Shown here: positions 16,370 to 24,654 of the stretch, one piece after another
Layout: every line of letters starts with the position of its first letter
Position numbering within the stretch: the first letter of the stretch is position 1
Source of the DNA: an uncultured Flavobacteriales bacterium
Lineage (GTDB): Bacteria > Bacteroidota > Bacteroidia > Flavobacteriales_E > Vicingaceae
Reading direction: 5' to 3'
NCBI GenBank assembly: GCA_937901255.1
Contig: CALCHN010000042.1
Coordinates: 161,492-225,491, forward strand
DNA: 64,000 bases
Position numbers and translations under genes: made by a program
Notes under the pieces: generated by a model
What the model was told of the DNA's origin: nothing
What the model saw: the letters and a program-made list of their open reading frames with translations, nothing else
Database searches by the model: none

Positions 16370-17458
16370 ATGACCATAACTTCCATTTCCATCATAAAAA
16401 AAATAGTGGTGTTATTTCTTGTTTTTGCAGGATTATATTACGCTCAAGGATTCTTAATTCCATTGTTAATTGGAGGTGTTTTAGCAACACTATTTTTGCC
16501 TTTTAGCAAATGGTTAGAAAGTAAAAAAATACCCAAAGGGTTAGCAGCCCTTATTTGTCTAATAACGATGTTGATAGTGGTAACAGCTATTGGTTTTTTA
16601 CTCGCTTGGCAGCTTAATGAATTAGTAAAAGATTTTGCCCTTATAAAGGAAAAAACAGTCTATCAATTTTATAGAGCCCAACAATACATATTGTTTCATT
16701 TTGGCATCTCCACAGAAAACCAAGTATCAGCATTAAAAGAACAGCAACCTTTTGTAGCTGATTTTATAAAATTGATAGCAGGCTCTATAACTAGTATATT
16801 AACCCAATTTATTCTTATTTTGGTTTACGTTTTTTGTATCATTTATTATAGGTCTCATTTAAAAAACTTCTTAATTAAGCTCTATCCTTCAACCAAAAAA
16901 AAAGAAGTAGAAAAAGTAATTTTTCACAGCACAAGAGTTTCTCAACAATACTTACTTGGACTCGCTAAAATGATTAGTGTATTATGGGTAATGTATTTTA
17001 TTGGATTTAGTATTTTGGGTGTAAAAAATGCACTATTTTTTGCCATTCTATGTGGGTTATTAGAAGTTATTCCCTTTGTTGGAAACATTATAGGCACAAC
17101 ACTTACCTTGTTGGTTGCGGCAGTTAATGGAGCAAGTTTACCAATGTTAGGAGGAATTGCTGCAACTTATGGCATAGTACAATTAATACAAGGTTGGGTA
17201 TTAGAGCCTCTTATTGTTGGTTCGCAAGTAAAAATAAATCCATTTACTACCATTATTGCATTAATTATTGCAGAACTGCTTTGGGGTATTCCAGGTATTT
17301 TTATTGCCATACCCACCATCGCTATTTTAAAAATAGTGTTCGATAATGTAGCATCATTAAAACCTTATGGATATTTAATAGGTGAGATAGTGGTTAGAAA
17401 AAAAGAAATAGCATTGGTTAAAAAGATTCAAAAACAGGTAAGTAAGCTTATCAAATAA
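16370..17458 (+). CDS. AI-2E family transporter (PerM/YdiK-like permease)
   Basis: 362 aa with about seven or eight membrane segments. It has the hallmark pattern of the family: two N-terminal helices, a soluble loop (about residues 95-135), and the conserved core EVIPFVGNIIGTTLTLLVA followed by LEPLIVGSQVKINPFTTI. Substrates of most members are unknown; despite the family name few export autoinducer-2, and some are Na+/H+ antiporters. It is the last gene of the element A operon, so a role in envelope or ion stress fits the context. Confidence 0.88.
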   Translation: MTITSISIIKKIVVLFLVFAGLYYAQGFLIPLLIGGVLATLFLPFSKWLESKKIPKGLAALICLITMLIVVTAIGFLLAWQLNELVKDFALIKEKTVYQFYRAQQYILFHFGISTENQVSALKEQQPFVADFIKLIAGSITSILTQFILILVYVFCIIYYRSHLKNFLIKLYPSTKKKEVEKVIFHSTRVSQQYLLGLAKMISVLWVMYFIGFSILGVKNALFFAILCGLLEVIPFVGNIIGTTLTLLVAAVNGASLPMLGGIAATYGIVQLIQGWVLEPLIVGSQVKINPFTTIIALIIAELLWGIPGIFIAIPTIAILKIVFDNVASLKPYGYLIGEIVVRKKEIALVKKIQKQVSKLIK

Positions 17459-17481
17459 AAAACTATTCCTTATAAAAAGCG

Positions 17482-17568
17482 TGAATTTTACAACATTTAT
17501 GAATAGTTGTGTAACAACTTACGGCCCAATAGTAATCACCTTTGTTATGTTATGATAAAATAATCATA
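17482..17568 (+). promoter_or_regulatory. Regulon promoter element B with 5' stem-loop
   Basis: TTTACAAC (17487-17494) and TGTGTAAC (17508-17515) are 21 bp apart, and CACCTTTG (17537-17544) follows after 21 bp. TATGAT-AAAATA-ATCATA (17551-17568) forms a 6-bp stem at the predicted transcript start. The first half-site is the most divergent of the five copies. The start codon is 50 bp from the -7 box. Confidence 0.72.
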
Positions 17569-17586
17569 CACTAAAAACTAAATACA

Positions 17587-18150
17587 ATGAAAAAACTAGC
17601 CTTACTACTGTTATTCACTTTTTGTTTGACGCATTTTAATGCTTCAGCACAAGAAAAATATGGAAACACACTAAATTTAGGATTGGGAATAGGTGGCTAT
17701 TCTGGATACTATAGTTATGTAGGTCATACCTTACCTGTTTTTCAACTAAACTATGAAATTGATGTAGCTAACAATTTTACTTTAGCTCCTTTTGTTAGTT
17801 TTTATTCTTATTCTAAAAGATACAATTGGGGAAACAATAATAACCCCGAAAGATTTTATACTTATAGAGAAACAGTTATTCCAGTTGGTGTAAAAGGATC
17901 TTATTATTTCGATAGTTTATTAGGAGCAAATGATAAGTGGGATTTTTATCTTGCAGGATCACTTGGTTTTGCAATTGTTAAATCTAGTTGGGATAGAGAT
18001 TATTATGGAGATAAAGATTATTACCGAAGAGGAAGTGCTTTATACTTAGATTTACATATAGGTGCAGAATATCATTTTAATAATACATTAGGAGCATTTT
18101 TAGATTTATCTACTGGTGTGTCTAAAGTGGGACTGGCTTTCCACTTATAA
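17587..18150 (+). CDS. Outer-membrane beta-barrel protein, 187 aa
   Basis: A signal peptide (residues 1-21, cut after ASAQ) is followed by alternating hydrophobic/aromatic strands rich in Tyr, Gly and Asn, ending in the strand LSTGVSKVGLAFHL. This fits an eight-stranded porin/OmpW-like barrel. The 17587-18150 frame forms its own unit behind element B. The aromatic-rich external loops (YYGDKDYYRRG) are compatible with surface exposure. No specific ligand can be deduced. Confidence 0.78.
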   Translation: MKKLALLLLFTFCLTHFNASAQEKYGNTLNLGLGIGGYSGYYSYVGHTLPVFQLNYEIDVANNFTLAPFVSFYSYSKRYNWGNNNNPERFYTYRETVIPVGVKGSYYFDSLLGANDKWDFYLAGSLGFAIVKSSWDRDYYGDKDYYRRGSALYLDLHIGAEYHFNNTLGAFLDLSTGVSKVGLAFHL

Positions 18151-18167
18151 ATAATACTGAAAACAAG

Positions 18168-18250
18168 TTAATTATGTAACAAATTTATAAAATTACATAA
18201 CAAAATACCTCTTAAAGCATCTCACCTTTGCCAAGTGAAAATTACTTCAC
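18168..18250 (+). promoter_or_regulatory. Regulon promoter element C with 5' stem-loop
   Basis: TATGTAAC (18173-18180) and TACATAAC (18194-18201) are 21 bp apart, with CACCTTTG (18223-18230) 21 bp further on. GTGAA (18235-18239) pairs with TTCAC (18246-18250) across a 6-nt loop. The second half-site reads in the mirrored form, suggesting the recognised core is the near-palindrome TTAYRTAA. The start codon is 46 bp from the -7 box. Confidence 0.78.
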
Positions 18251-18268
18251 AATTAAAAAAATGAAACC

Positions 18269-18712
18269 ATGAACAAAACAATTTTAGCAATTACAGTAGT
18301 TGCACTTATTACAGGAACGGTATTTACAAGTTGTAATTCTTCAGCCGAAAAAGTAGAAAATGCCGAACAAGCTGTAAAAGATGCAGACAAAGAACTTAAA
18401 GAAGCAAATGATGCCTATCTATTTGATATTGAAAATTACAGAATGGAAACAGCTGATAAAATTGCAGCAAACAACAAAAGTATTGCGGACTTCAATTTAA
18501 GAATAGAAAATGAAAAAAAAGAGGTTAAAGCCGAATACAAAAAACAAATTGCTGAGTTAGAACAAAAAAACAGCGATATGGGAAAGAAAATGGACGATTA
18601 CCAAGCGGATGGAAAACAAAAATGGGAAGCGTTTAAAACTGAATTTAGCCATGATATGGACGAATTAGGGAAAGCGTTTACTGACTTAACCGTTAACAAC
18701 ACCAAAAAATAA
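18269..18712 (+). CDS. Lipoprotein with coiled-coil body, 147 aa
   Basis: A signal peptide with lipobox VFTSC puts the lipidated Cys at about residue 21. The mature protein is a long charged helix containing the segment KKMDDYQADGKQKWEAFKTEFSHDMDELGKAF, which I recall from uncharacterised Bacteroidota lipoproteins. It is the first gene of a six-gene unit driven by element C. Function unknown; an envelope-spacing or stress lipoprotein is plausible. Confidence 0.8.
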   Translation: MNKTILAITVVALITGTVFTSCNSSAEKVENAEQAVKDADKELKEANDAYLFDIENYRMETADKIAANNKSIADFNLRIENEKKEVKAEYKKQIAELEQKNSDMGKKMDDYQADGKQKWEAFKTEFSHDMDELGKAFTDLTVNNTKK

Positions 18713-18751
18713 CAAACCAATTAGTATTAATTAGTATTAAAAATAATAGAT

Positions 18752-19381
18752 ATGAAAAAATTAGGAATAATGGCAATCGCATTAACGTTTATTACCGTTA
18801 ATGGATATGCACAAGACGATGATAGAGAAAAAATACACATTGGGGCAAAAATAGGGATGAACTATGCCAATGTTTATGATACTGAAGGAGAAGAATTTGA
18901 TGCAGATCCTAAATTAGGATTAGCAGCAGGAGCATTCCTTGCTATTCCAATTGGAACATACATAGGAATTCAACCAGAGGTATTATTTTCTCAAAAAGGA
19001 TTTAAAGCAACAGGTAGTGTTTTAGGTTCAGAATATGAATTTACCAGAACAACCAACTATATAGATATTCCCATCTATTTAGCTTTAAAACCTTCTTCAT
19101 TTTTAACCATAGTTGCAGGTCCACAATTCTCTTATTTAATGTCTAGAAAAGATAAATTTGAATCGTCATTTCTTAACACTGAGCAAGAAGATGAATTTGA
19201 AAATGAAAATATTCGTAAAAACACATTGGGAGCTTCTTTTGGTTTAGACATTAACATTAATCATTTTGTAATTGGAGCGAGAGCTGCATGGGATTTACAA
19301 GATAACAAAGGCGATGGAACATCAAGCACTCCTCGTTACAAAAACACCTGGTTACAAGCCACAGTTGGTTTCAAGTTTTAA
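18752..19381 (+). CDS. Porin-family outer-membrane beta-barrel protein (PorT-like), 209 aa
   Basis: Signal peptide (residues 1-20, ending YAQ), then the typical opening HIGAKIGMNYANVY and a series of amphipathic strands ending with the terminal strand WLQATVGFKF. Length and pattern fit the PorT-like/outer-membrane beta-barrel family. An acidic stretch (EQEDEFENENIRK, about residues 148-160) is a surface-loop candidate. It follows the lipoprotein gene by 39 bp in the same unit. Confidence 0.82.
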   Translation: MKKLGIMAIALTFITVNGYAQDDDREKIHIGAKIGMNYANVYDTEGEEFDADPKLGLAAGAFLAIPIGTYIGIQPEVLFSQKGFKATGSVLGSEYEFTRTTNYIDIPIYLALKPSSFLTIVAGPQFSYLMSRKDKFESSFLNTEQEDEFENENIRKNTLGASFGLDININHFVIGARAAWDLQDNKGDGTSSTPRYKNTWLQATVGFKF

Positions 19382-19426
19382 AAAGCAGTTAAACAGTTCT
19401 TATTTAATTTAGTTTTTAGTAAGGCG

Positions 19427-19464
19427 AAGTTATGAGGTGCTTAGCAATAAGCATCTTGTAACTT
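19427..19464 (+). terminator. Long stem-loop with GCAA tetraloop
   Basis: Positions 19427-19443 pair with 19448-19464 over 17 bp, allowing three G-U pairs, around a GCAA loop, followed by TATTTA. It lies between the barrel gene and the small lmo0937-like gene. It may be a partial terminator or an RNA-processing/stability hairpin that sets different levels for the two halves of the operon. Confidence 0.6.
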
Positions 19465-19503
19465 TATTTAAAACAAATTGATACAAACAAAAAAATAAAA
19501 ATC

Positions 19504-19650
19504 ATGGGAAATCTACTTTATACCGTTGCTATTATTTTAGTTATCTTTTGGGCCATAGGCTTTTTAGGATATAATGCAGGGGGAATTATCCATATACTCT
19601 TAGTAATAGCACTTATTGCAGTAATACTAAGGGTAATTAGAGGTAAATAG
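19504..19650 (+). CDS. lmo0937-like small membrane protein, 48 aa
   Basis: A complete small ORF: MGNLLYTVAIILVIFWAIGF, then a Gly-rich turn (LGYNAGGIIH) and a second hydrophobic helix ending RVIRGK. The composition and the motif FWxIGFxGYxAGGIIHxLLVIA match the lmo0937 family of two-helix inner-membrane proteins, which are induced by envelope or phage-shock-type stress in several bacteria. It sits 36 bp before the YtxH gene in the same unit, as its relatives often do. It is short enough to be missed by automatic gene callers. Confidence 0.8.
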   Translation: MGNLLYTVAIILVIFWAIGFLGYNAGGIIHILLVIALIAVILRVIRGK

Positions 19651-19685
19651 AAAATAATTTACAAACCATTTAAAAACCAAATATT

Positions 19686-19955
19686 ATGAACACAGGAAAA
19701 ATTTTAGTAGGTGTATTAGCAGGCGCTGCCGCTGGTGCAATATTAGGTGTATTATTTGCACCAGACAAAGGATCGGCAACAAGAAAAAAAATTGCCAAAA
19801 AAAGCTCAGATACCGTTAACGACTTAAAAAAGAAATTTGAAAGTTTAATGGATGATGTTGCTGACAAATTTCAAGAAGGAAAAGAAGAAGCTACAGAAGC
19901 TTACGAAAAAGTGAAAGGCAAAGCTGAAGCATTTAGCAATGATGGCGTTAAATAA
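19686..19955 (+). CDS. YtxH domain-containing protein, 89 aa
   Basis: N-terminal glycine-zipper membrane helix (GVLAGAAAGAILGVLFAPDKGSATRKKI), the signature of YtxH/gas-vesicle-like stress proteins, followed by a charged amphipathic helix to the end. Family members associate with the inner membrane and are induced by general stress; the molecular function is not known. The gene stands between the lmo0937-like and holin-like genes. Confidence 0.85.
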   Translation: MNTGKILVGVLAGAAAGAILGVLFAPDKGSATRKKIAKKSSDTVNDLKKKFESLMDDVADKFQEGKEEATEAYEKVKGKAEAFSNDGVK

Positions 19956-19992
19956 TTAATTTCAAAAACATCTTTTTAGCATACTATAAAAA

Positions 19993-20340
19993 ATGGAAAA
20001 CACATTTAATCATATAGAACCTTTATTTGAAAAAATTGAAGACTATGGAAAAACTAGCTTTGAGTTGTACAAACTCAAAACAATAAGCAAAACTGCTGAG
20101 GTTGTTTCAACTTTTGTATCTCGTGGAGCTGTTGTAATTGTTCTTTCTATGTTCTTGGTTTTTGCAAGTATTGGGTTAGCTCTTTGGTTAGGCGATTTAT
20201 TAGGGAAACCTTATTTAGGCTTTTTGTGTGTTGCTACTTTTTATATTGTGTTAGGAGGTGTTTTGTTTTATTTCTTGCATAAGTTTATAAAACGTAAGGT
20301 AAGTAATTCAATCATCTCAGAAGTTTTTAATAAAAAATAA
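19993..20340 (+). CDS. Phage-holin-family / Holin-X-like inner-membrane protein, 115 aa
   Basis: Two membrane helices (about residues 37-60 and 72-95) lie between a short amphipathic N-terminal helix (FEKIEDYGKTSFELYKLKTI) and a basic tail. This resembles the putative Actinobacterial Holin-X/DUF1469 family, which accompanies YtxH genes. There is no sign of an actual prophage. It is followed 1 bp later by the next gene, so translation is coupled. Confidence 0.7.
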   Translation: MENTFNHIEPLFEKIEDYGKTSFELYKLKTISKTAEVVSTFVSRGAVVIVLSMFLVFASIGLALWLGDLLGKPYLGFLCVATFYIVLGGVLFYFLHKFIKRKVSNSIISEVFNKK

Positions 20341-20341
20341 A

Positions 20342-20722
20342 ATGGGAACAATAACAAATATTACCGAACTGAACGCAGCTATTTTGTTGTTAGAAAATAA
20401 ACAAGCTCAAGAAGCAATTTTCTTAAAAGAACAATTTAATTTAACTTACGAAAGTATAAAACCTATCAATTTTATACGAAGTACTTTTAAAGAATTAGTT
20501 ACAGCTCCTGATTTTAAAGAAGACTTATTAAATACTTCCATAAGTTTGGCAGCCGGCTATTTCTCAAAAAAATTAGCTGTAGGGTCAACCAACAATCCCT
20601 TAAAACAAATCTTAGGTAGCTTTCTTCAAATGGGAGTTACAAGTGTGGTTTCCAAAAATGCTGATGATATCAGAACAAAGTTTATGGACATCCTCAGTGT
20701 TGTCTTTGAAAAGAAAGCATAA
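20342..20722 (+). CDS. Hypothetical protein, last gene of the YtxH unit, 126 aa
   Basis: Mostly helical, with a mildly hydrophobic C-terminal half (ISLAAGYFSKKLAVG, then ILGSFLQMGVTSVVSK) that may contact the membrane. No family recognised. Its start codon follows the holin-like stop by one base, and a terminator-like stem-loop follows at 20758. Position suggests a partner of the YtxH/holin-like pair. Confidence 0.7.
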   Translation: MGTITNITELNAAILLLENKQAQEAIFLKEQFNLTYESIKPINFIRSTFKELVTAPDFKEDLLNTSISLAAGYFSKKLAVGSTNNPLKQILGSFLQMGVTSVVSKNADDIRTKFMDILSVVFEKKA

Positions 20723-20757
20723 AAAAATCAATTTATAGAACCCACCTTAAAATAACA

Positions 20758-20786
20758 TACACTTTTCCTTATTAAGGAGAGGTGTA
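20758..20786 (+). terminator. Terminator-like stem-loop after the YtxH unit
   Basis: TACACTTTTCCTT (20758-20770) pairs with AAGGAGAGGTGTA (20774-20786) over 13 bp, including two G-U pairs, with a 3-nt loop, followed by TTTC. It separates the YtxH unit from promoter element D, 22 bp downstream. Confidence 0.6.
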
Positions 20787-20802
20787 TTTCTGCAAAAATC
20801 AA

Positions 20803-20885
20803 TGAATTATGTAACTTATTTAAAAAGTTATGTAACTCATTAGCTTAAAATGTAACGCACCTTTGCTAGGTGAAAACAAATTCAC
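20803..20885 (+). promoter_or_regulatory. Regulon promoter element D with 5' stem-loop
   Basis: TATGTAAC at 20808-20815 and again at 20829-20836 (both perfect, 21 bp apart), CACCTTTG at 20858-20865 after 21 bp, then GTGAA (20870-20874) pairing with TTCAC (20881-20885). It drives the DUF3494-PorP-OmpA unit. The start codon is 44 bp from the -7 box, which excludes the TTG at 20863 as a start. Confidence 0.82.
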
Positions 20886-20901
20886 ATTTAAATACAACAT
20901 T

Positions 20902-23646
20902 ATGAAAAACAACTTACTATTGACAATCGTATTGCTTGCTGCATTTTTGGCTTTTCCAAAAATAAGTTCAGGGCAAGCGCCCCCCAATTTGGGCTCAGCA
21001 ACCGATTTTGCTATTTTATCTACCGCAGGAGCAGTAACCAGCTCAAGCACTTTACTTTATAAAACACATGTTACTGGCGATATAGGTGCAGCACCCGCTT
21101 CCATTTCAGGTTTTGGAAATGTAGATGGTGTTCTTTATCAAGGAGGAACTACTTTTGCAAGTGCCTCAACTGATGTAAATGCAGCCTATGCTTATTTAGC
21201 AGGGTTAACACCAACTAACGTAATGGCAACTCCTTTTGGAGGTGGAACTATTCTTAACTCAGGAGTTCATAGCGTTGTAAATGCAGCCATTTGGTTTACA
21301 GGAGATCTTATTTTAGATGCACAAAACAACCCCAATGCAGTTTTTATATTTCAATTAGATGGAGCATTAAATGTATCTGCAAATTCTAAAGTTAAATTAA
21401 TAAACGGAGCTCAAGCATGTAATGTGTTTTGGATGGTTGATGGTGCTGTTACTGTTGATGTAGGAGTAACTTTACAAGGTACTATTATTACTCAAGGAGC
21501 AATATTAATGGGTGCAAATGATTCATTAGTAGGACGAGCTTTTGCAATAAATTCAGCTATATCTGTTAATGAAACCACTATTTATATTCCTTTAGGATGC
21601 GGAAGACCTATACTTACAGGTCCTGCTTTGCCAGTACTTAACTCCGTTGAGTGTTATGCAATATTTAGTTCAAATGGTCCTGTTCAGGATGATTTTGCCA
21701 CATTTGTTATTGGCGATGTAGGTTCTAATTTAGGAAGTGCTTTAGGTTATGATCCTTTAAAAGTTACAGGAACTATTCACCCTATTCCTGATGGTTCTAC
21801 CGCTCAGTGTGCGGCAGATTTACTAGTAGTTTACAATAATTTAAACGCTTTACCTTACGATATTCAATTAATGGAGCCATCTATTTTTGGTCATAATTTA
21901 GTGCTTACTCCACATACTTACCTTATGCTCGGAGCAGTGTCACTTACCGATACGCTTTATCTTGATGCACAGGGTAATCCCAATGCAGTTTTTATTTTCC
22001 AAATTAATGGTGCTTTTGCAACAAGTACATTTTCAAACGTAGTATTACTAAATGGAGCACAAGCACAAAATGTGTATTGGAAAATTGATGGTGCAGTAGA
22101 TATAAATAACTTCTCTATTTTTAATGGAACTTTTGTATGTGCAGGAGCAATTAACTTGTTTACAGGTGTTATTCTTAACGGAAGAGCTCTTACAACAGTA
22201 GGGGCATTAAGCACCTACGCAGCCCAAGTAAATACCCCTTCAGGCACTACAGGTGCTGCAGGAGTTGTAATGGGACCCGATACTGTCTGTCAGGGTGCTA
22301 CAGGAATTGTTTACTATGTATCTGCTATAAGCAATGCTACTAGCTATTCATGGACATTACCTCTTGGAGTAACCATTATTTCTGGAGCTAACACCGATAG
22401 TATTACCGTAGATTTTAGTCCAACCGCTACAACGGGTACTTTTAACATTACCGTACAGGGTAGTAGTGCTTGTGGACCAGGAACAGTTTCTGCAAATTTT
22501 CAAGTAGAGGTTGTTGAAACACCTATAATTGATAGTGTAAGTAATCAGATGGTTTGCCATAATGATACTACAACCAATATAATTTTTACAGGAACTCCTT
22601 TGGGAACAACTTACAACTGGACAAACAACAATACCGCTATAGGGTTAGCAGCAACTGGAAATGGAGATATTCTTTCTTTTACTGCTACTAATAATGGTAC
22701 AACCATAGATACCGCATTAATTACCGTAACACCTTCTGCAAATGGATGTGTTGGTGCAAGCATTAGTTTTACAATAATAGTAAATCCAGTTCCAATAATT
22801 GATACCATACCCAACCAAAGTTTATGTGCTGGTGAAACAACCTCGCCAATAAACTTTAATGGAAATATTGTAGGAACATCTTTTAATTGGACAAATAACA
22901 ATACCACTATAGGATTAGCAGCAAATGGAAATGGAAACATTACTTCATTTACTGCTATTAATAATGGTACAACTATAGACACCGCATTAATTACCGTAAC
23001 ACCATCTCTAAACGGATGTAATGGAATTAGCACTAGTTTTACAATAATTGTAGCCCCAGTTCCAACTATTGATACCGTAGCTAGTCAAAGTTTGTGTAAT
23101 AACGACACAACTGCAGCAATAAACTTTAGTGGAAATACTCCTGGAGCTGTTTACAATTGGACAAACGACAATACTTCTATAGGATTAGCAGCAAGTGGTA
23201 GTGGAAACATAAACGCTTTTACTGCAACTAATACAGGAGCAAGTACAGAATTAGCAACCATTACAGTAACCCCAAGTTTTGGTGGTTGTGAAGGCACTCC
23301 CGTAACATTTACTATTGAAGTAACAAATGATTGTGATTCTATTGATCCAAATGACCCTAATAATGATTTTAATATCCCTGAAGGATTTTCTCCGAATGGA
23401 GATGACATAAATGATTTATTCGTAATCAGAGGAATTGATAGATTCCCATCTAATTCTTTTATGGTTTTTAACCGTTGGGGAGATAAATTATTTGAAGCAA
23501 ATCCTTATACCAATACTTGGGATGGTACCTCTTCAACAGGTATTAGAATTGGAGGAGATGAATTGCCTGTAGGAACTTACTTCTATGTACTTGATTTAGG
23601 TGATGAATCAGCAATTTATAAAGGAACCATTTATCTAAACAGATAA
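20902..23646 (+). CDS. Tandem DUF3494 (ice-binding-like) protein with Ig/PKD-like repeats and T9SS type B sorting domain
   Basis: Signal peptide (residues 1-25, cut after SSGQ), then two DUF3494 ice-binding-like beta-solenoid domains (about 27-230 and 245-440; LDAQNNPNAVFIFQ and AQACNVFWMVDGAV are family signatures). Three Ig/PKD-like repeats follow (about 530-820; NWTNNNTxIGLAAxGNG recurs), then a CHU_C type B sorting domain (FSPNGDDINDLFVIRG...VFNRWGDKLFE). The product is exported by T9SS and probably surface-bound. ATG 20902 is chosen over upstream TTG 20863 because that codon lies in the -7 box. DUF3494 proteins bind ice or act as adhesins; which applies here is unknown. Confidence 0.9.
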   Translation: MKNNLLLTIVLLAAFLAFPKISSGQAPPNLGSATDFAILSTAGAVTSSSTLLYKTHVTGDIGAAPASISGFGNVDGVLYQGGTTFASASTDVNAAYAYLAGLTPTNVMATPFGGGTILNSGVHSVVNAAIWFTGDLILDAQNNPNAVFIFQLDGALNVSANSKVKLINGAQACNVFWMVDGAVTVDVGVTLQGTIITQGAILMGANDSLVGRAFAINSAISVNETTIYIPLGCGRPILTGPALPVLNSVECYAIFSSNGPVQDDFATFVIGDVGSNLGSALGYDPLKVTGTIHPIPDGSTAQCAADLLVVYNNLNALPYDIQLMEPSIFGHNLVLTPHTYLMLGAVSLTDTLYLDAQGNPNAVFIFQINGAFATSTFSNVVLLNGAQAQNVYWKIDGAVDINNFSIFNGTFVCAGAINLFTGVILNGRALTTVGALSTYAAQVNTPSGTTGAAGVVMGPDTVCQGATGIVYYVSAISNATSYSWTLPLGVTIISGANTDSITVDFSPTATTGTFNITVQGSSACGPGTVSANFQVEVVETPIIDSVSNQMVCHNDTTTNIIFTGTPLGTTYNWTNNNTAIGLAATGNGDILSFTATNNGTTIDTALITVTPSANGCVGASISFTIIVNPVPIIDTIPNQSLCAGETTSPINFNGNIVGTSFNWTNNNTTIGLAANGNGNITSFTAINNGTTIDTALITVTPSLNGCNGISTSFTIIVAPVPTIDTVASQSLCNNDTTAAINFSGNTPGAVYNWTNDNTSIGLAASGSGNINAFTATNTGASTELATITVTPSFGGCEGTPVTFTIEVTNDCDSIDPNDPNNDFNIPEGFSPNGDDINDLFVIRGIDRFPSNSFMVFNRWGDKLFEANPYTNTWDGTSSTGIRIGGDELPVGTYFYVLDLGDESAIYKGTIYLNR

Positions 23647-23683
23647 TTTAAATTATAACACTCACAAAGTTAATCTATAAATC

Positions 23684-24622
23684 ATGAAGACACTTATAAA
23701 AATAACATTTGCATTGCTTATCTCCTTAGGGAGTTTAACCACAAATGCACAACAAACGCCAATGTACACACATTATATGTACAATACATTGGTAGTAAAC
23801 CCAGCTTATGCCGGAAGTAGAGATGCACTAACAGTAACGGCATTGCATCGTTCACAATGGGTAGATTTTCAAGGAGCACCAAGAACGCAAACCATCACCA
23901 TGCACGCTCCAATTATAAACGAGCATATTGGTGTTGGACTATCGTTGATGAATGATAAAATTGGTCCGAGCAGCAACACCTCTGTAAATGCACATTTTGC
24001 TTACAGAATGAAGCTGAATCAAAACTCAAAATTGGCTCTTGGTTTAACAGGTGGAGCAGATATTAATAGAGCAACGCTAAATACACTTAATATTGACCAA
24101 CCAAATGATCCTGTTTTTGAAAACAATCTAGAGAATCAGATAACACCTAATATTGGTTTTGGTGCTTATTATTCTAGAGAGCGTTTTTATGCCGGAGTTT
24201 CTGTTCCTAACTTAATGCAAAATAGTTATTCAGAAACCAATGATAACGGAAATACTTTGGTTGCAGAGCAGCAAAGACATTATTTCTTTATTGCAGGAGC
24301 AATGTTCGATATCTCTCACAACATAGGGTTTAAACCTACAACACTTATTAAACTAACCGCAGCAGCACCTTTACAAGCCGATATTACAGCCACTTTTATA
24401 TTGATTAAAAAACTTCATCTTGGAGCAATGTATCGTACAGGAGATGCTTATGGTGCTTTAATCGGATTAGCACTTACCAATCAGTTTTATTTGGGATACT
24501 CATTTGACAAGTCGTATGGGTTAGAAACTTTTTTATACAATGAAGGTAGCCATGAAATTGTATTACGATATGATTTCATCTTTGCCAGTAAAAAACAAAT
24601 TCATTCCCCACGACATTTTTAA
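23684..24622 (+). CDS. PorP/SprF family type IX secretion membrane protein
   Basis: A 312-aa outer-membrane barrel with signal peptide (residues 1-22). The conserved opening QQTPMYTHYMYNTLVVNPAYAGSRDALTVTALHRSQWVDFQGAPRTQ (shown from its motif residues PMYTHYM, NPAYAGSR and RSQW) is diagnostic of PorP/SprF. Members work with a particular type B (CHU_C) cargo protein, anchoring or translocating it. That fits the preceding CHU_C-tagged DUF3494 gene, 37 bp upstream, and the OmpA/PD40 gene 32 bp downstream. Confidence 0.93.
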   Translation: MKTLIKITFALLISLGSLTTNAQQTPMYTHYMYNTLVVNPAYAGSRDALTVTALHRSQWVDFQGAPRTQTITMHAPIINEHIGVGLSLMNDKIGPSSNTSVNAHFAYRMKLNQNSKLALGLTGGADINRATLNTLNIDQPNDPVFENNLENQITPNIGFGAYYSRERFYAGVSVPNLMQNSYSETNDNGNTLVAEQQRHYFFIAGAMFDISHNIGFKPTTLIKLTAAAPLQADITATFILIKKLHLGAMYRTGDAYGALIGLALTNQFYLGYSFDKSYGLETFLYNEGSHEIVLRYDFIFASKKQIHSPRHF

Positions 24623-24654
24623 CATTTAATAGCAAAAATATAAACTATAAAAAC

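Noticed and set aside
19993..20340. Prophage remnant, because of the holin-like protein.
   Set aside because: No other phage genes are near; this family regularly accompanies YtxH stress genes.
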